From JAJRPT01 sp964465945 (GTDB lineage: Bacteria > Bacteroidota > Ignavibacteria > Kapaibacteriales > UBA2268): a stretch of 64,000 nucleotides of DNA. The translations under genes and the position numbers were made by a program. This document shows, in pieces, positions 8,315 through 17,276 of the stretch. The DNA lies in the NCBI GenBank assembly GCA_964465945.1, contig CAYXMM010000003.1, forward strand, positions 253,819-317,818, read 5' to 3'. Position 1 is the stretch's first letter, and each line of letters begins with the position of its first letter. Under the pieces are notes generated by a model, which was not told the origin of the DNA, ran no database searches, and worked only from the letters and a program-made list of their open reading frames with translations.

Positions 8315-9838
8315 TCAATTTTTAATAAATTTTAAGTTCTTGATTTTATTGGTATTAATAATTTGTATAAAGTAATGTCCTTTACTCAAGTTTGATATAT
8401 CCATAGTTTCAGAATAAATTCCTTCTAAAACAACTTCACCCAACAAATTCATTATTTTATAACTATCTTTTCGACCAATTCCATTTATTGTTATTTTATT
8501 ATTGCTTGGATTAGGGTATAATGATAGTTCATCCTGTTTGTCTTCAACATCACTAATTAAAAAATTATTTTCATTAATTATGAAGATGGCATTTGAATAG
8601 AAAAAATACATATCTCCTTTTGAATTAATTTTCATATTTGAAAAGCCTAATGTGCTTTTTGGAATAGCATCATACCCGTTTCCAAAAAGAGTGCCTACTC
8701 TAAAATTAAATACTTCTTTATCATACAATTCATCTCCAAGTACAATAAATTTTCCATTCTCAAGCAGAAAATCACTATCTATTTTAACTATTTTTCCATT
8801 CTCATTGATAATATAAAATCCTTTTGAACCAGTAAAAAGTATCCTTTTATCTGAAAGCTCTTTTACTCCATAAACAGGTTCATATCTCTCAAAATTAGAT
8901 TTTGGGTTCAATTGTAAACCATCTTCTTTTGTAAAGACTTTCCAACTATCGGCATTAGGGTTGTAACTTGAAAGACTCTCACAGCAACTAAAAGGATACA
9001 TTTTTCCATTTTCTTCATAATATAAAGTCCTTGCCATAGTCGAAATGAATATTTCATTTTTTGAAGTTTCATAAATTTGTGATATTTTTTTGTTTATGTT
9101 ATTCGCAGAACTAACATTATAATCTTGATAATTAGGTAATCCACTTGATAACTCTATAAGTTCTGTTGTAACTAAGTTTCCTGTTGAGTCAAAAATCCAT
9201 AAATCTTCTTGATTATACTTTGTGTAATCTTCCTCACTTTCATCCCAATACCTTTGGGATGCAATGTTCCCATTTTCTAAGACCAAAAGATTTGATGAAT
9301 TAACTATTAAATTATCAAACATTCCATTATGTATTTTGGTTAAATTAGAACCATCAAATTTATATAAACCACCTTCAAAGTTTGCTTTTGTTGTATTATA
9401 GCATACAAACCACATATTGTCATTTTTATCAAAAACTAATTGGGTGAATATAGTACCTTCACTAAATTCGTTAAATTGAATTTTATTCCAAACATTGTTT
9501 GAATACATATAAACAGCATCACTTATATAAAATAATTCACCTTTTGAATTTGATGTAAATTTCCCCAAAGAATTTAAGTATATATTGTACTTAATGTTAT
9601 CTTCAATATAAATCATTTCAATTTCTTTAAATTCGCCTGATGCACTATATTGGAACATACCTGCTAAATCTTTTTTTAAAGTTTTATCATAGGTTTTTCT
9701 TGTTAGTATATATAGATTATCATTAACAAGTTCCATACTTACTAACGATTGATGTTTATCTAAATTATCATTTCTTATAAATTCATAAGAATGTAAATTT
9801 AAACTTAAAATAATAGTTACTAAAATTAATAATTTCAT
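8315..9838 (-). CDS. T9SS-exported beta-propeller-like surface/secreted protein
   Basis: 507 residues. A signal peptide (MKLLILVTIILSLNLHS) is followed by a long repetitive beta region (about 20-430) with recurring short strands such as KFTSNSKGELFYISD and FDKNDNMWFVCYN. These resemble two-component-regulator-propeller/Kelch-like blades, probably one or two propellers. Residues 438-507 are a type A T9SS sorting domain: YPNPSNNKITI, then YKIMNLLGEVV, then DISNLSKGHYFI and a basic end. The protein should therefore cross the outer membrane by the Por/T9SS translocon and be released or anchored. It lies between the two Cys-rich paralogues with 8-9 nt gaps, so the three are probably co-transcribed. 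Confidence 0.82.
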   Translation of the reverse strand: MKLLILVTIILSLNLHSYEFIRNDNLDKHQSLVSMELVNDNLYILTRKTYDKTLKKDLAGMFQYSASGEFKEIEMIYIEDNIKYNIYLNSLGKFTSNSKGELFYISDAVYMYSNNVWNKIQFNEFSEGTIFTQLVFDKNDNMWFVCYNTTKANFEGGLYKFDGSNLTKIHNGMFDNLIVNSSNLLVLENGNIASQRYWDESEEDYTKYNQEDLWIFDSTGNLVTTELIELSSGLPNYQDYNVSSANNINKKISQIYETSKNEIFISTMARTLYYEENGKMYPFSCCESLSSYNPNADSWKVFTKEDGLQLNPKSNFERYEPVYGVKELSDKRILFTGSKGFYIINENGKIVKIDSDFLLENGKFIVLGDELYDKEVFNFRVGTLFGNGYDAIPKSTLGFSNMKINSKGDMYFFYSNAIFIINENNFLISDVEDKQDELSLYPNPSNNKITINGIGRKDSYKIMNLLGEVVLEGIYSETMDISNLSKGHYFIQIINTNKIKNLKFIKN

Positions 9839-9847
9839 CTCTCCTCC

Positions 9848-10519
9848 TTATTCGCAGTCAACTTCACATGGAAGGAGCTGATTTGTTAAACAATCTAATG
9901 TTGTAGAAACATCACAACCAAATGAAGTAAAGGTTTTACTTGTTATTTTCCATCGATTATTCCAACCACCATGTGTATTAACTTCTTCACATTCTAATGT
10001 GTAAGTAGTTTTGCAACAAGCGATCCCACAATCTTGTTTCTCTTTAACTTGATAATATTTAGTACCTTGATAATTGAACCAATCTGGCTCTCCACCAATC
10101 CAATCTTGATTATAACAATAGACAGAATTAGTTTGGTCTACTTTTATATAACACGATAATATTTTATAACATGGTTTATAATCATAAAAGTTGAATGTTT
10201 TTGTTTCTGGATACTCACATTCTTCAAAAAAATCATATATAATTGCTTGGATATACAATTCTTTCCAATTACTTTTGTTAAACCTATAAAATTTATTATT
10301 TTCATCAAAGGTTGCCCAGTCAATATGTATATCGTAAGTATTTGCACCAGTTTGTTTGTATTTATAATCTACTTCTGGACTTATTAACCATTCACCAGGA
10401 TATGGTTCATAACTAATATGAGCAGTTGTAAAATTTGTTAAATCAGGGCAATCAACTTGAGCTTTTGTATTAATGCTGTAAAACATTAAACATGTAATAA
10501 GAATTGCACAATATTTCAT
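9848..10519 (-). CDS. Cys-rich secreted protein, paralogue of 7638-8306
   Basis: 223 residues with a signal peptide ending near SINTKAQ. No known family recognised. The mature protein has about 15 Cys. Shared with 7638-8306 are IDWATF against IDWNSL, IKVDQTNSVYCY against IKVDQSSEVCC, DCGIACCKTTY against NCGTKCCYREY, and the ending DCLTNQLLPCEVDCE against DCLDPNIPIPC. The two are therefore diverged duplicates within one operon, on either side of the T9SS protein. It is the first gene; AAGGTGATTTTATG gives a reasonable ribosome site. Disulfide-rich cell-surface or cargo-associated roles are possible, but nothing in the sequence decides. Confidence 0.75.
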   Translation of the reverse strand: MKYCAILITCLMFYSINTKAQVDCPDLTNFTTAHISYEPYPGEWLISPEVDYKYKQTGANTYDIHIDWATFDENNKFYRFNKSNWKELYIQAIIYDFFEECEYPETKTFNFYDYKPCYKILSCYIKVDQTNSVYCYNQDWIGGEPDWFNYQGTKYYQVKEKQDCGIACCKTTYTLECEEVNTHGGWNNRWKITSKTFTSFGCDVSTTLDCLTNQLLPCEVDCE

Positions 10520-10750
10520 AAAATCACCTTAGAATATTTTAAAATATGCCAATTACCTTTCCATATTATAATTAAAAATGAAAAAAATTATCGAAAAGTT
10601 AGATAATTTTTAATCAAAATTAATTAAAATATTAACTGACGAAAGCAAATTAAATCATTTTTTTTTTTTTTTGCAAATATTATTTTAAAAAAACAAAAAA
10701 ACTTATTAACAATTTAAAATAATTCCAGTAAAATACAAACTTCAAATTAA

Positions 10751-10784
10751 GCAAAAATAAAAAAAGGAGCAAATTTGCTCCTTT
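10751..10784. terminator. Terminator of the fab-rnc-gcvPB operon, copy 2 of a 34-bp repeat
   Basis: The same hairpin as at 7612-7627: GGAGCAAA (10766-10773) with TTTGCTCC (10774-10781), and an A-run to its left that gives a U-tract on the minus strand. It sits about 20 nt after the gcvPB stop. The rest of the 285-nt gap to 10519 is AT-rich, with a 15-T run at 10658-10672 and no gene. Confidence 0.8.
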
Positions 10785-10804
10785 CCTTTGTAGTTTTAAT
10801 TTAC

Positions 10805-12256
10805 TTAATTTCTATAACCTTCCCAACAAATATTTAGATTTCGAGCTGCTTGTGCGTCGTCTAATCTTCTTAATATTGTCGTATGAGGAGCATTCTGTAC
10901 TAATTCCGGATTTGTTTCAGCTTCTTTTGCTATTGCAATCATAGCATCAGAAAAAGCATCTAAATTTTGTTTGTTCTCAGTTTCAGTCGGCTCAATTAGC
11001 ATAGATTCAGGAACTGTAAGCGGAAAATAAACCGTTGGTGCATGGAAGCCATAATCTAAAAGTCGCTTTCCAATATCTTTTGTTAAAACACCTAATTTCT
11101 TTTGTCTATTACCACTTAGAATAAACTCGTGCATACAATATTCATCAAAAGGAAAATCATAATAATCTTTGATATTAGCAAAAATATAATTAGCATTAAT
11201 AATCGCATTTTCCGAAATTCTGCGTAATCCATTTGCTCCGTGCATTCTAATATAAGTATATGCTCTAACCAAAACACCAAAGTTTCCAAAGAAACTATGC
11301 AACTTGCCAATAGTCTTAGGAACATCAAAATTTAATTTATACTCATCACCATTTTTCTCAATCTGAGGTACAGGTAAATAAGGAATTAACTTGTCAGAAA
11401 CACAAACAGGACCAGCACCTGGACCACCACCACCATGAGGAGTAGAAAATGTTTTATGCAAATTAATATGCACACAATCAAAATCCATATCGCCTGGTCT
11501 TGCTAATGAAAGTAAAGCATTAAAGTTAGCACCATCCATATAAAGCAAGCCACCACACCCACGAATTACTTTTGTAATCTCTTCAATTCTACGCTCAAAA
11601 ATACCTAAAGTCGAAGGATTTGTAATCATAAACCCAGCTACATGAGGACCAACTTTCGACTTCAAATGTTCAATATCCAAGCCACCATCTTCATTCGTTT
11701 TAATAGTATCTACTTTATAGCCAGCTATAGCAGCGGAAGCAGGGTTTGTCCCGTGAGAAGAGTCAGGTACTAAGATTGTATCTCTTGCAGTATCATTTCT
11801 ATCTTCATGATATGCTTTTATCATATAAATACCAGTAAGTTCACCTTGTGAGCCAGCCGCAGGCTGCAACGAAACACCAGGTAAGCCAGTAATTTCTTTT
11901 AATTGTTCGCCCAATTCAAACATAACTTGCAAAGCACCTTGAGCATATCGCCCATCAAGCATAGGGTGCATACCCGCATACCCAGCCATACCAGCAACTT
12001 TTTCATTAATTTTAGGATTGTATTTCATCGTGCAAGAGCCCAATGGATACATTCCTTTTTCAATATTAAAGTTTTTTTGCGATAAATTTAAAAAATGGCG
12101 AGCAACTTCAATTTCGCTCACTTCTGGCAATCGAGCATCATCTTTTCTTAAAAATTTAGACGGGATTGAGCCATCTTTTGCTGTTGGAACATCTAATTTT
12201 GGAAGAGTATAACCTTTTCTTCCTACAACAGATTTCTCAAAAATTAACTTAGACAT
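10805..12256 (-). CDS. gcvPB: Glycine dehydrogenase (decarboxylating), subunit 2
   Basis: The P-protein of the glycine cleavage system decarboxylates glycine and passes the aminomethyl group to lipoyl-GcvH. This is the separate C-terminal-half subunit (483 residues) that pairs with GcvPA. PLP binds Lys268 in HINLHKTFSTPHGGGG. Other conserved blocks are YPLGSCTMKYNP (69-80), LQPAAGSQGE, and DSSHGTNPASA. GcvPA is not in the window. The gene follows rnc by 8 nt and ends the long fatty-acid operon; that linkage is unusual and may reflect only shared transcription. Confidence 0.96.
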   Translation of the reverse strand: MSKLIFEKSVVGRKGYTLPKLDVPTAKDGSIPSKFLRKDDARLPEVSEIEVARHFLNLSQKNFNIEKGMYPLGSCTMKYNPKINEKVAGMAGYAGMHPMLDGRYAQGALQVMFELGEQLKEITGLPGVSLQPAAGSQGELTGIYMIKAYHEDRNDTARDTILVPDSSHGTNPASAAIAGYKVDTIKTNEDGGLDIEHLKSKVGPHVAGFMITNPSTLGIFERRIEEITKVIRGCGGLLYMDGANFNALLSLARPGDMDFDCVHINLHKTFSTPHGGGGPGAGPVCVSDKLIPYLPVPQIEKNGDEYKLNFDVPKTIGKLHSFFGNFGVLVRAYTYIRMHGANGLRRISENAIINANYIFANIKDYYDFPFDEYCMHEFILSGNRQKKLGVLTKDIGKRLLDYGFHAPTVYFPLTVPESMLIEPTETENKQNLDAFSDAMIAIAKEAETNPELVQNAPHTTILRRLDDAQAARNLNICWEGYRN

Positions 12257-12264
12257 AAACTTCC

Positions 12265-13038
12265 TTAAATAAAATTCAAATCTTTTTCTAAAGCACTTTT
12301 AGCTGCTTCTTGTTCAGCGGCTTTCTTTGTTTTACCTTTTCCACTGGCTAAAACACTATTATTGACGATTACAGAGACTAAAAACTCTTTATTATGGTCG
12401 GGACCACTTTCAGAAATAACCTCATATTTTGGTTGATATTGTGTAGATTCCTGACATTTTTCAAGCAATAAACTCTTATAATTAGTGCTGATTTTATTAT
12501 CAAAATTAGACATTATAGGCAATAACTTACTTCTTACAAACTCCCTTGCCTTATCGAATCCTTTATCTAAATAAATTGCAGCAATCAATGCTTCAACTAA
12601 ATCAGACACAATAGATTCATATCCAATATGAAGGTTTTTTTCAGCATGGCTACCATAAATTAAAAACTCATTTATCTTTAAAATAGTACCACACTCAGCC
12701 AAAGTAGAGTTCTTCACATACACACTTCGCAATTTTGTCAAATCACCTTCTCGCATATCAAGATAATTATGAAAAAGATATTCAGCAATAATTGACCCAA
12801 GCAAAGCATCACCTAAAAACTCTAAACGCTGATTATCCTTGCTTGTCGAGATAGTTTCATCTGCTATCACAGACCTATGCGAAAACGCCTGCTCAAAAAA
12901 GCCCCAATTTTCAACCTTGTAATCTACAATTTCTTCAATATTTTTCTTCTGCTCTTCTGTAAAAAATCCAATTTCAGGAGTTAATTCCTTGAGATTGGAT
13001 TTCTTTAAGAAAATATTTTTAATTGCAGAAATGATGAT
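12265..13038 (-). CDS. rnc: Ribonuclease III, with no conventional start codon at the expected N-terminus
   Basis: RNase III cleaves double-stranded RNA in rRNA maturation and mRNA decay. The signature NQRLEFLGDALL, the second acidic cluster in SDLVEALIAAIYLD, and a C-terminal dsRNA-binding domain (NYKSLLLEKCQE to AEQEAAKSALEKD) are all present. The first ATG/GTG/TTG is GTG at 12870, but homology clearly continues upstream: AFSHRSVIADE matches the family ALTHRS motif, preceded by WGFFEQ and a charged helix. The frame is open back to TAA 13041-13039 without ATG, GTG or TTG; the best candidates are ATC at 13038 or 13035 and ATT at 13032, behind AAGG at 13047-13044. This gives about 255 residues, normal for RNase III. 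Start position is uncertain; the identity is not. Confidence 0.88.
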   Translation of the reverse strand: MIISAIKNIFLKKSNLKELTPEIGFFTEEQKKNIEEIVDYKVENWGFFEQAFSHRSVIADETISTSKDNQRLEFLGDALLGSIIAEYLFHNYLDMREGDLTKLRSVYVKNSTLAECGTILKINEFLIYGSHAEKNLHIGYESIVSDLVEALIAAIYLDKGFDKAREFVRSKLLPIMSNFDNKISTNYKSLLLEKCQESTQYQPKYEVISESGPDHNKEFLVSVIVNNSVLASGKGKTKKAAEQEAAKSALEKDLNFI

Positions 13039-13045
13039 TTAAACC

Positions 13046-14302
13046 TTAATAAGATTTAAAACAAATTGTCGCATTATGCCCACCAAAACCAAATGTGTTA
13101 CTTAATGCAACATTAATTTTTTGTTCAATAGACTTATTTGGAATATAATTCAAATCACATTCTGGGTCAGGGGTGTTGTAATTAATAGTTGGAGGTAAAA
13201 ATCCTTCTTTAATTGCAAGAGCCGTAGCAACTGCTTCCACAGCACCAGCAGCACCTAACAAATGCCCTGTCATAGACTTTGTAGAACTTACAAACATATT
13301 GTATGCGTGTTTTCCAAATAAAGTTTTTATTGCTGCACTTTCTGACTTATCATTGAATGGGGTGGAAGTACCATGTGCATTAATATAGCCAACATCTTCT
13401 AATGAAACACCCGCATCTTTCATCGCAAGTTTCATAGAACGAACAGCACCTTCACCACCTTCCGCAGGAGCAGTAATATGATAAGCGTCGTCAGTTAAGC
13501 CAAAACCAGCAACTTCAGCATAAATTTTAGCACCACGAGCTTTTGCGTGTTCTTCAGTTTCTAATATCAATATCCCAGAACCCTCTCCAATAACGAAGCC
13601 ATCTCTTGTTTTATCAAATGGTCTTGAAGCAGTCATATACTCTTCATTGTTTTGAGAAAGCGCTTTCATTGCATTGAAGCCACCAACCCCCATCGGACAA
13701 ACTACTGCCTCAGAACCACCAACAACCATTAAATCTGCATCACCTCTTTGTAATAACATTAAAGCATCGGCGATTGAATGTGATGATGTAGCACAAGCTG
13801 ATACAGTTGCATAATTTGGTCCTTTTAAACCATACTTAATTGCAACGTGACCAGCAGCAATATCAGAAATTAACATAGGAACAAAGAAAGGAGATATTCT
13901 ATCGGGCTTTCCACCTCTTGAATAGAGGTTTTCTTGTTGTTGATGATAGGTCCACATACCACCAATACCAGAACCTATGATGACACCTGCTCTTTCTTTA
14001 TCTATATTATCTAAATCAAGACCAGCATCAGTAATTGCCTGATTAGCTGCTTCAATTGCATATTGAGTAAATAAGTCCATCCTTTGAATTTCTTTTTTAT
14101 TCAGAACTTCTTCAGATGGATTAAAATCTTTAACTTCACAAGCAAATCTTGTTTTATATTCAGTAGAATCAAATTTCTGGATAAGACCAGCACCACTCTT
14201 ACCACTTTTTAAACCTTGTCTAAATTCAGCAAGATTATTACCAATGGGAGTTACTGCACCTAACCCAGTAATCACTACTTTTGGAAAATTATATTTAGGC
14301 AT
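13046..14302 (-). CDS. fabF: 3-oxoacyl-[ACP] synthase II
   Basis: FabF elongates acyl-ACP with malonyl-ACP in type II fatty-acid synthesis. The 418 residues carry the Cys170 nucleophile in TVSACATSSHS, the first His in INAHGTSTPFND (about 310), Lys in SSTKSMTGHLLGAAG and the second His within it (about 347). FGFGGHNATICF closes the thiolase fold. It follows acpP by 24 nt, in the usual acpP-fabF order. Its TAA is the A-A of an AAGG that may serve rnc. Confidence 0.98.
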   Translation of the reverse strand: MPKYNFPKVVITGLGAVTPIGNNLAEFRQGLKSGKSGAGLIQKFDSTEYKTRFACEVKDFNPSEEVLNKKEIQRMDLFTQYAIEAANQAITDAGLDLDNIDKERAGVIIGSGIGGMWTYHQQQENLYSRGGKPDRISPFFVPMLISDIAAGHVAIKYGLKGPNYATVSACATSSHSIADALMLLQRGDADLMVVGGSEAVVCPMGVGGFNAMKALSQNNEEYMTASRPFDKTRDGFVIGEGSGILILETEEHAKARGAKIYAEVAGFGLTDDAYHITAPAEGGEGAVRSMKLAMKDAGVSLEDVGYINAHGTSTPFNDKSESAAIKTLFGKHAYNMFVSSTKSMTGHLLGAAGAVEAVATALAIKEGFLPPTINYNTPDPECDLNYIPNKSIEQKINVALSNTFGFGGHNATICFKSY

Positions 14303-14326
14303 AATACCTTTAAATGGTTATTACTA

Positions 14327-14563
14327 TTAGCTTAATTTTTCATTTAAGTAACTTAACACTGCACCAACTGTTTGGATTTTCTCAGCGTCGTCGTCTTCAA
14401 TTGATAAGTTAAATTCTTTTTCAAATTCCATGATTAATTCAACTGTATCTAATGAATCCGCTCCTAAATCTTTAGTAAAAGATGCTTCTTCAGTGATTTG
14501 AGACTCTTCTACACCTAATTTGTTTGCGATTATCTCTGTTACTCTTGTTTTGATATCAGACAT
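14327..14563 (-). CDS. acpP: Acyl carrier protein
   Basis: A 78-residue acidic four-helix protein that carries growing acyl chains on 4'-phosphopantetheine. The attachment site is Ser37 in GADSLDTVELIMEFE, the canonical DSL motif. Length and order (fabG-acpP-fabF) are typical. Confidence 0.98.
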   Translation of the reverse strand: MSDIKTRVTEIIANKLGVEESQITEEASFTKDLGADSLDTVELIMEFEKEFNLSIEDDDAEKIQTVGAVLSYLNEKLS

Positions 14564-14597
14564 ACTATCCTCAAAAAATAATAATTAAAAAAAATAT

Positions 14598-15311
14598 TTA
14601 CATTGCCAAGCCACCGTCAACATGCAATACTTGACCGGTAACATAATTTGAATCATCTGAAGCGAAAAATGCAACTACTTTTGCTATCTCTTCACCCTTT
14701 GCTCCTCTTTTTAGAGGAATATTATCTAAAAATGCTTTTAATTGCTCTTCATTCAACTTCTCTGTCATATCAGTTATCACATAACCTGGTGCAATAAGAT
14801 TTACTAAAATATTTCGACTTGCTAATTCCTTTGCAAGTGATTTAGTAAAACCAACTAACCCGGCCTTTGATGCCGAATAATTTGACTGACCTGCGTTTCC
14901 TGTTGTTCCAACGATAGAACCTATGTTAATTATTTTTCCATATCGTTGGCTCATCATAATTCTTGAACATGCTTTCGCAGTATTAAATGCACTTTTTAAA
15001 TTTATATCTAATACAGAATCCCAATCACTTTCGCTCATTCGCATTAGTAAATTATCCTTAGTTACACCGGCATTATTTACTAATACATCAACTCGACCTG
15101 CTAACTTGTGGATTTCTGTAATGACGTTTTGTACATCATCATAATTTGAAACATCACATTGAAAATAATTAACATTTGCTAATTTCTCAGTTGGAATCGA
15201 ACGGCTTAATGAATAAACTTTCGCTCCATTAATTGCAAAATGCTCACAGATAGAAGAGCCAATGCCCTTACTTCCACCTGTTACAACCACTACTTTATTT
15301 TCAAAACTCAA
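14598..15311 (-). CDS. fabG: 3-oxoacyl-[ACP] reductase
   Basis: NADPH-dependent reduction of beta-ketoacyl-ACP. This 237-residue short-chain dehydrogenase has the cofactor loop TGGSKGIGSS (11-20), NNAG at 79-82, and the catalytic set Asn104, Ser132, Tyr145 and Lys149 (SNYSASKAG). The C-terminal region has LIAPGYVITDM and ends HVDGGLAM, the standard FabG end. Its place between fabD and acpP supports fabG rather than another SDR. Confidence 0.97.
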   Translation of the reverse strand: MSFENKVVVVTGGSKGIGSSICEHFAINGAKVYSLSRSIPTEKLANVNYFQCDVSNYDDVQNVITEIHKLAGRVDVLVNNAGVTKDNLLMRMSESDWDSVLDINLKSAFNTAKACSRIMMSQRYGKIINIGSIVGTTGNAGQSNYSASKAGLVGFTKSLAKELASRNILVNLIAPGYVITDMTEKLNEEQLKAFLDNIPLKRGAKGEEIAKVVAFFASDDSNYVTGQVLHVDGGLAM

Positions 15312-15348
15312 TGACTTATTCCAAATTAAAAATTTAATAAATGTAAAA

Positions 15349-16272
15349 TTAAGAAAAATTTTGAAAATCTACATATTTATCAATTCCAAAGATTTCCACA
15401 TCGTTCAGAGTTCTTTTTACCAAACCTTGTAAAACATTTCCTGCTCCAATTTCAATATACGTATCAACCCCATCTTGTTTCAAATTATTTAATATTTGAG
15501 TCCATTTTACTGGGGATATAATTTGCTCAATAAGCAGACTTTGTATCCTTTTACCATCGTTTTCAGCAACAGCTGATACGTTTGAATAAATTGGAACAAT
15601 AGCATCACTAAATTGCATATTCTTAATTTTCTCTTCTAACTCAACTTTTGCTTCATTTAATAGGGGAGAGTGGAAAGCGCCAGAAACTTGAAGTTCTTTA
15701 ACTAACTTTGCCCCTCTTGTTTTAAATTCACCAGAAATTGAACGTAAATAATCTTGAGAGCCAGAAATCACTACTTGTCCTGTTGAATTAAAATTAGCAG
15801 GAACAACAACATTTCCAACTTCAGGTCTATTAAATTCTTCGCAAGTTTTAATCACATCTTCATCACTCATACCAACAACTGCAAACATTGTCCCAGGTAT
15901 TTTATTACCTACTTCAAACATTAATTTCCCGCGTAATGCAACGAGTTCTAAAGCATCTTTAAAATTCAACACTCCAGAAGCATAAAGCCCAGCAAATTCA
16001 CCAACAGAATGACCAGCAGTTGCTGAAAATTCTTTTTTACTTTTAATTAAATCAAATATTATAGAAGAATGCAAAAACAAAGCAATCTGAGTATATCGAG
16101 TTTCTTTTAAAGTATCAACAGGACCTTCAAACATAATATTAGAAATATTGAACCCAAGAATATCATTTGCTAAACTCAATTGACTTTTAGCAAACCCATT
16201 ATTCTCATAGAAATCGTTCATCATCCCAACATATTGAGAACCCTGCCCTGAAAATAAAAATACATTTTTCAT
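15349..16272 (-). CDS. fabD: Malonyl-CoA:ACP transacylase
   Basis: FabD moves malonyl from CoA to ACP, supplying the extender unit. The 307 residues have the oxyanion motif FSGQGSQYVGM near the start, nucleophile Ser89 in GHSVGEFAGL, the conserved Arg (VALRGKLM) and the catalytic His in SGAFHSPLL (about 197). It lies 18 nt behind fabH. Confidence 0.98.
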   Translation of the reverse strand: MKNVFLFSGQGSQYVGMMNDFYENNGFAKSQLSLANDILGFNISNIMFEGPVDTLKETRYTQIALFLHSSIIFDLIKSKKEFSATAGHSVGEFAGLYASGVLNFKDALELVALRGKLMFEVGNKIPGTMFAVVGMSDEDVIKTCEEFNRPEVGNVVVPANFNSTGQVVISGSQDYLRSISGEFKTRGAKLVKELQVSGAFHSPLLNEAKVELEEKIKNMQFSDAIVPIYSNVSAVAENDGKRIQSLLIEQIISPVKWTQILNNLKQDGVDTYIEIGAGNVLQGLVKRTLNDVEIFGIDKYVDFQNFS

Positions 16273-16290
16273 AATCTAAATAAAATTAAT

Positions 16291-17274
16291 TTATAAACTC
16301 CACTTCAACCAAATAGCACCCCAAGTAAACCCAGCCCCAAAAGATGAAAGAATCAAATTATCACCTTTATGCAATTTTCCTGCTTGATACCATTCAGAAA
16401 GACAAATAGGAATAGTCCCCGCAGTAGTATTACCATATTTATGAATATTAACCATTACCTTATCCATCGAAACGCCCATTCTTTCAGCAGTTGCAGAAAT
16501 AATTCTCAAATTTGCTTGATGAGGCACAAGCCAAGCAATATCTTCCGATTTCAAATTATTCTTATCCATAATTTCTCTGGAAACATCAGCCATACCAATT
16601 ACTGCCGATTTGAATACAGGCTGCCCTTCTTGGTGAATATAGTGCCATTTATTTTTCACAGTTTCTTCAGTAGCAGGTTGATAACTTCCACCTGCCTTCT
16701 GGATTAAATGCTTCCCGCCAACTCCATCAATTCTTAAAATTTGGTCTTTATAACCCAAATCTTCATCTTCAATTTCTTCAATTAATGTAACCCCAGCACC
16801 GTCACCAAACAAAATACAATGACTTCTGTCATTCATATCCATAATTGAAGTCATTTTATCAGCACCGCAAAGTAGCAATTTTTTTGAAATACCAGATTTT
16901 ACTAAATTCACAGCCGTAGCAAGAGCAAAAATGTAACCACTACAAGCCGCAGAAATATCATATCCCCAAGCATTAGTCAAACCCAATTTATGTTGAACAA
17001 CTGCCGCAGTAGAAGGGAACATGTGGTCTGGAGTAACAGTTGCTACAATCACACAATCAATCTCATTTTTATCAATACCTCTTTTCTCAATACACTCTAA
17101 TGCAGCTTTAACAATCATATCAGATGTAGCACCATCTTTCTCAAATCTTCTTTCCGAAATCCCAGTCCTTGATTTTATCCATTCATCATTTGTATCTAAA
17201 TATTGACTAAAATACGAGTTAGGAATAATATTATCAGGTAAATAATGCGCAATAGAAGTAATAGAAACAGCCAT
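16291..17274 (-). CDS. fabH: 3-oxoacyl-[ACP] synthase III
   Basis: FabH starts fatty-acid synthesis by condensing acetyl-CoA (or a branched primer) with malonyl-ACP. The 327 residues carry Cys111 in DISAACSGYIFAL, His in VPHQANLRI (about 253) and Asn in KYGNTTAGTIP (about 283), the Cys-His-Asn triad specific to KAS III. It begins 2 nt after plsX ends, the common plsX-fabH arrangement. Primer preference is not readable. Confidence 0.98.
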   Translation of the reverse strand: MAVSITSIAHYLPDNIIPNSYFSQYLDTNDEWIKSRTGISERRFEKDGATSDMIVKAALECIEKRGIDKNEIDCVIVATVTPDHMFPSTAAVVQHKLGLTNAWGYDISAACSGYIFALATAVNLVKSGISKKLLLCGADKMTSIMDMNDRSHCILFGDGAGVTLIEEIEDEDLGYKDQILRIDGVGGKHLIQKAGGSYQPATEETVKNKWHYIHQEGQPVFKSAVIGMADVSREIMDKNNLKSEDIAWLVPHQANLRIISATAERMGVSMDKVMVNIHKYGNTTAGTIPICLSEWYQAGKLHKGDNLILSSFGAGFTWGAIWLKWSL

Positions 17275-17276
17275 AA

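Noticed and set aside
10658..10672. A 15-T run in the gap before the Cys-rich operon as a regulatory tract
   Set aside because: Homopolymer runs are frequent in this AT-rich DNA, and it is far from both start codons.
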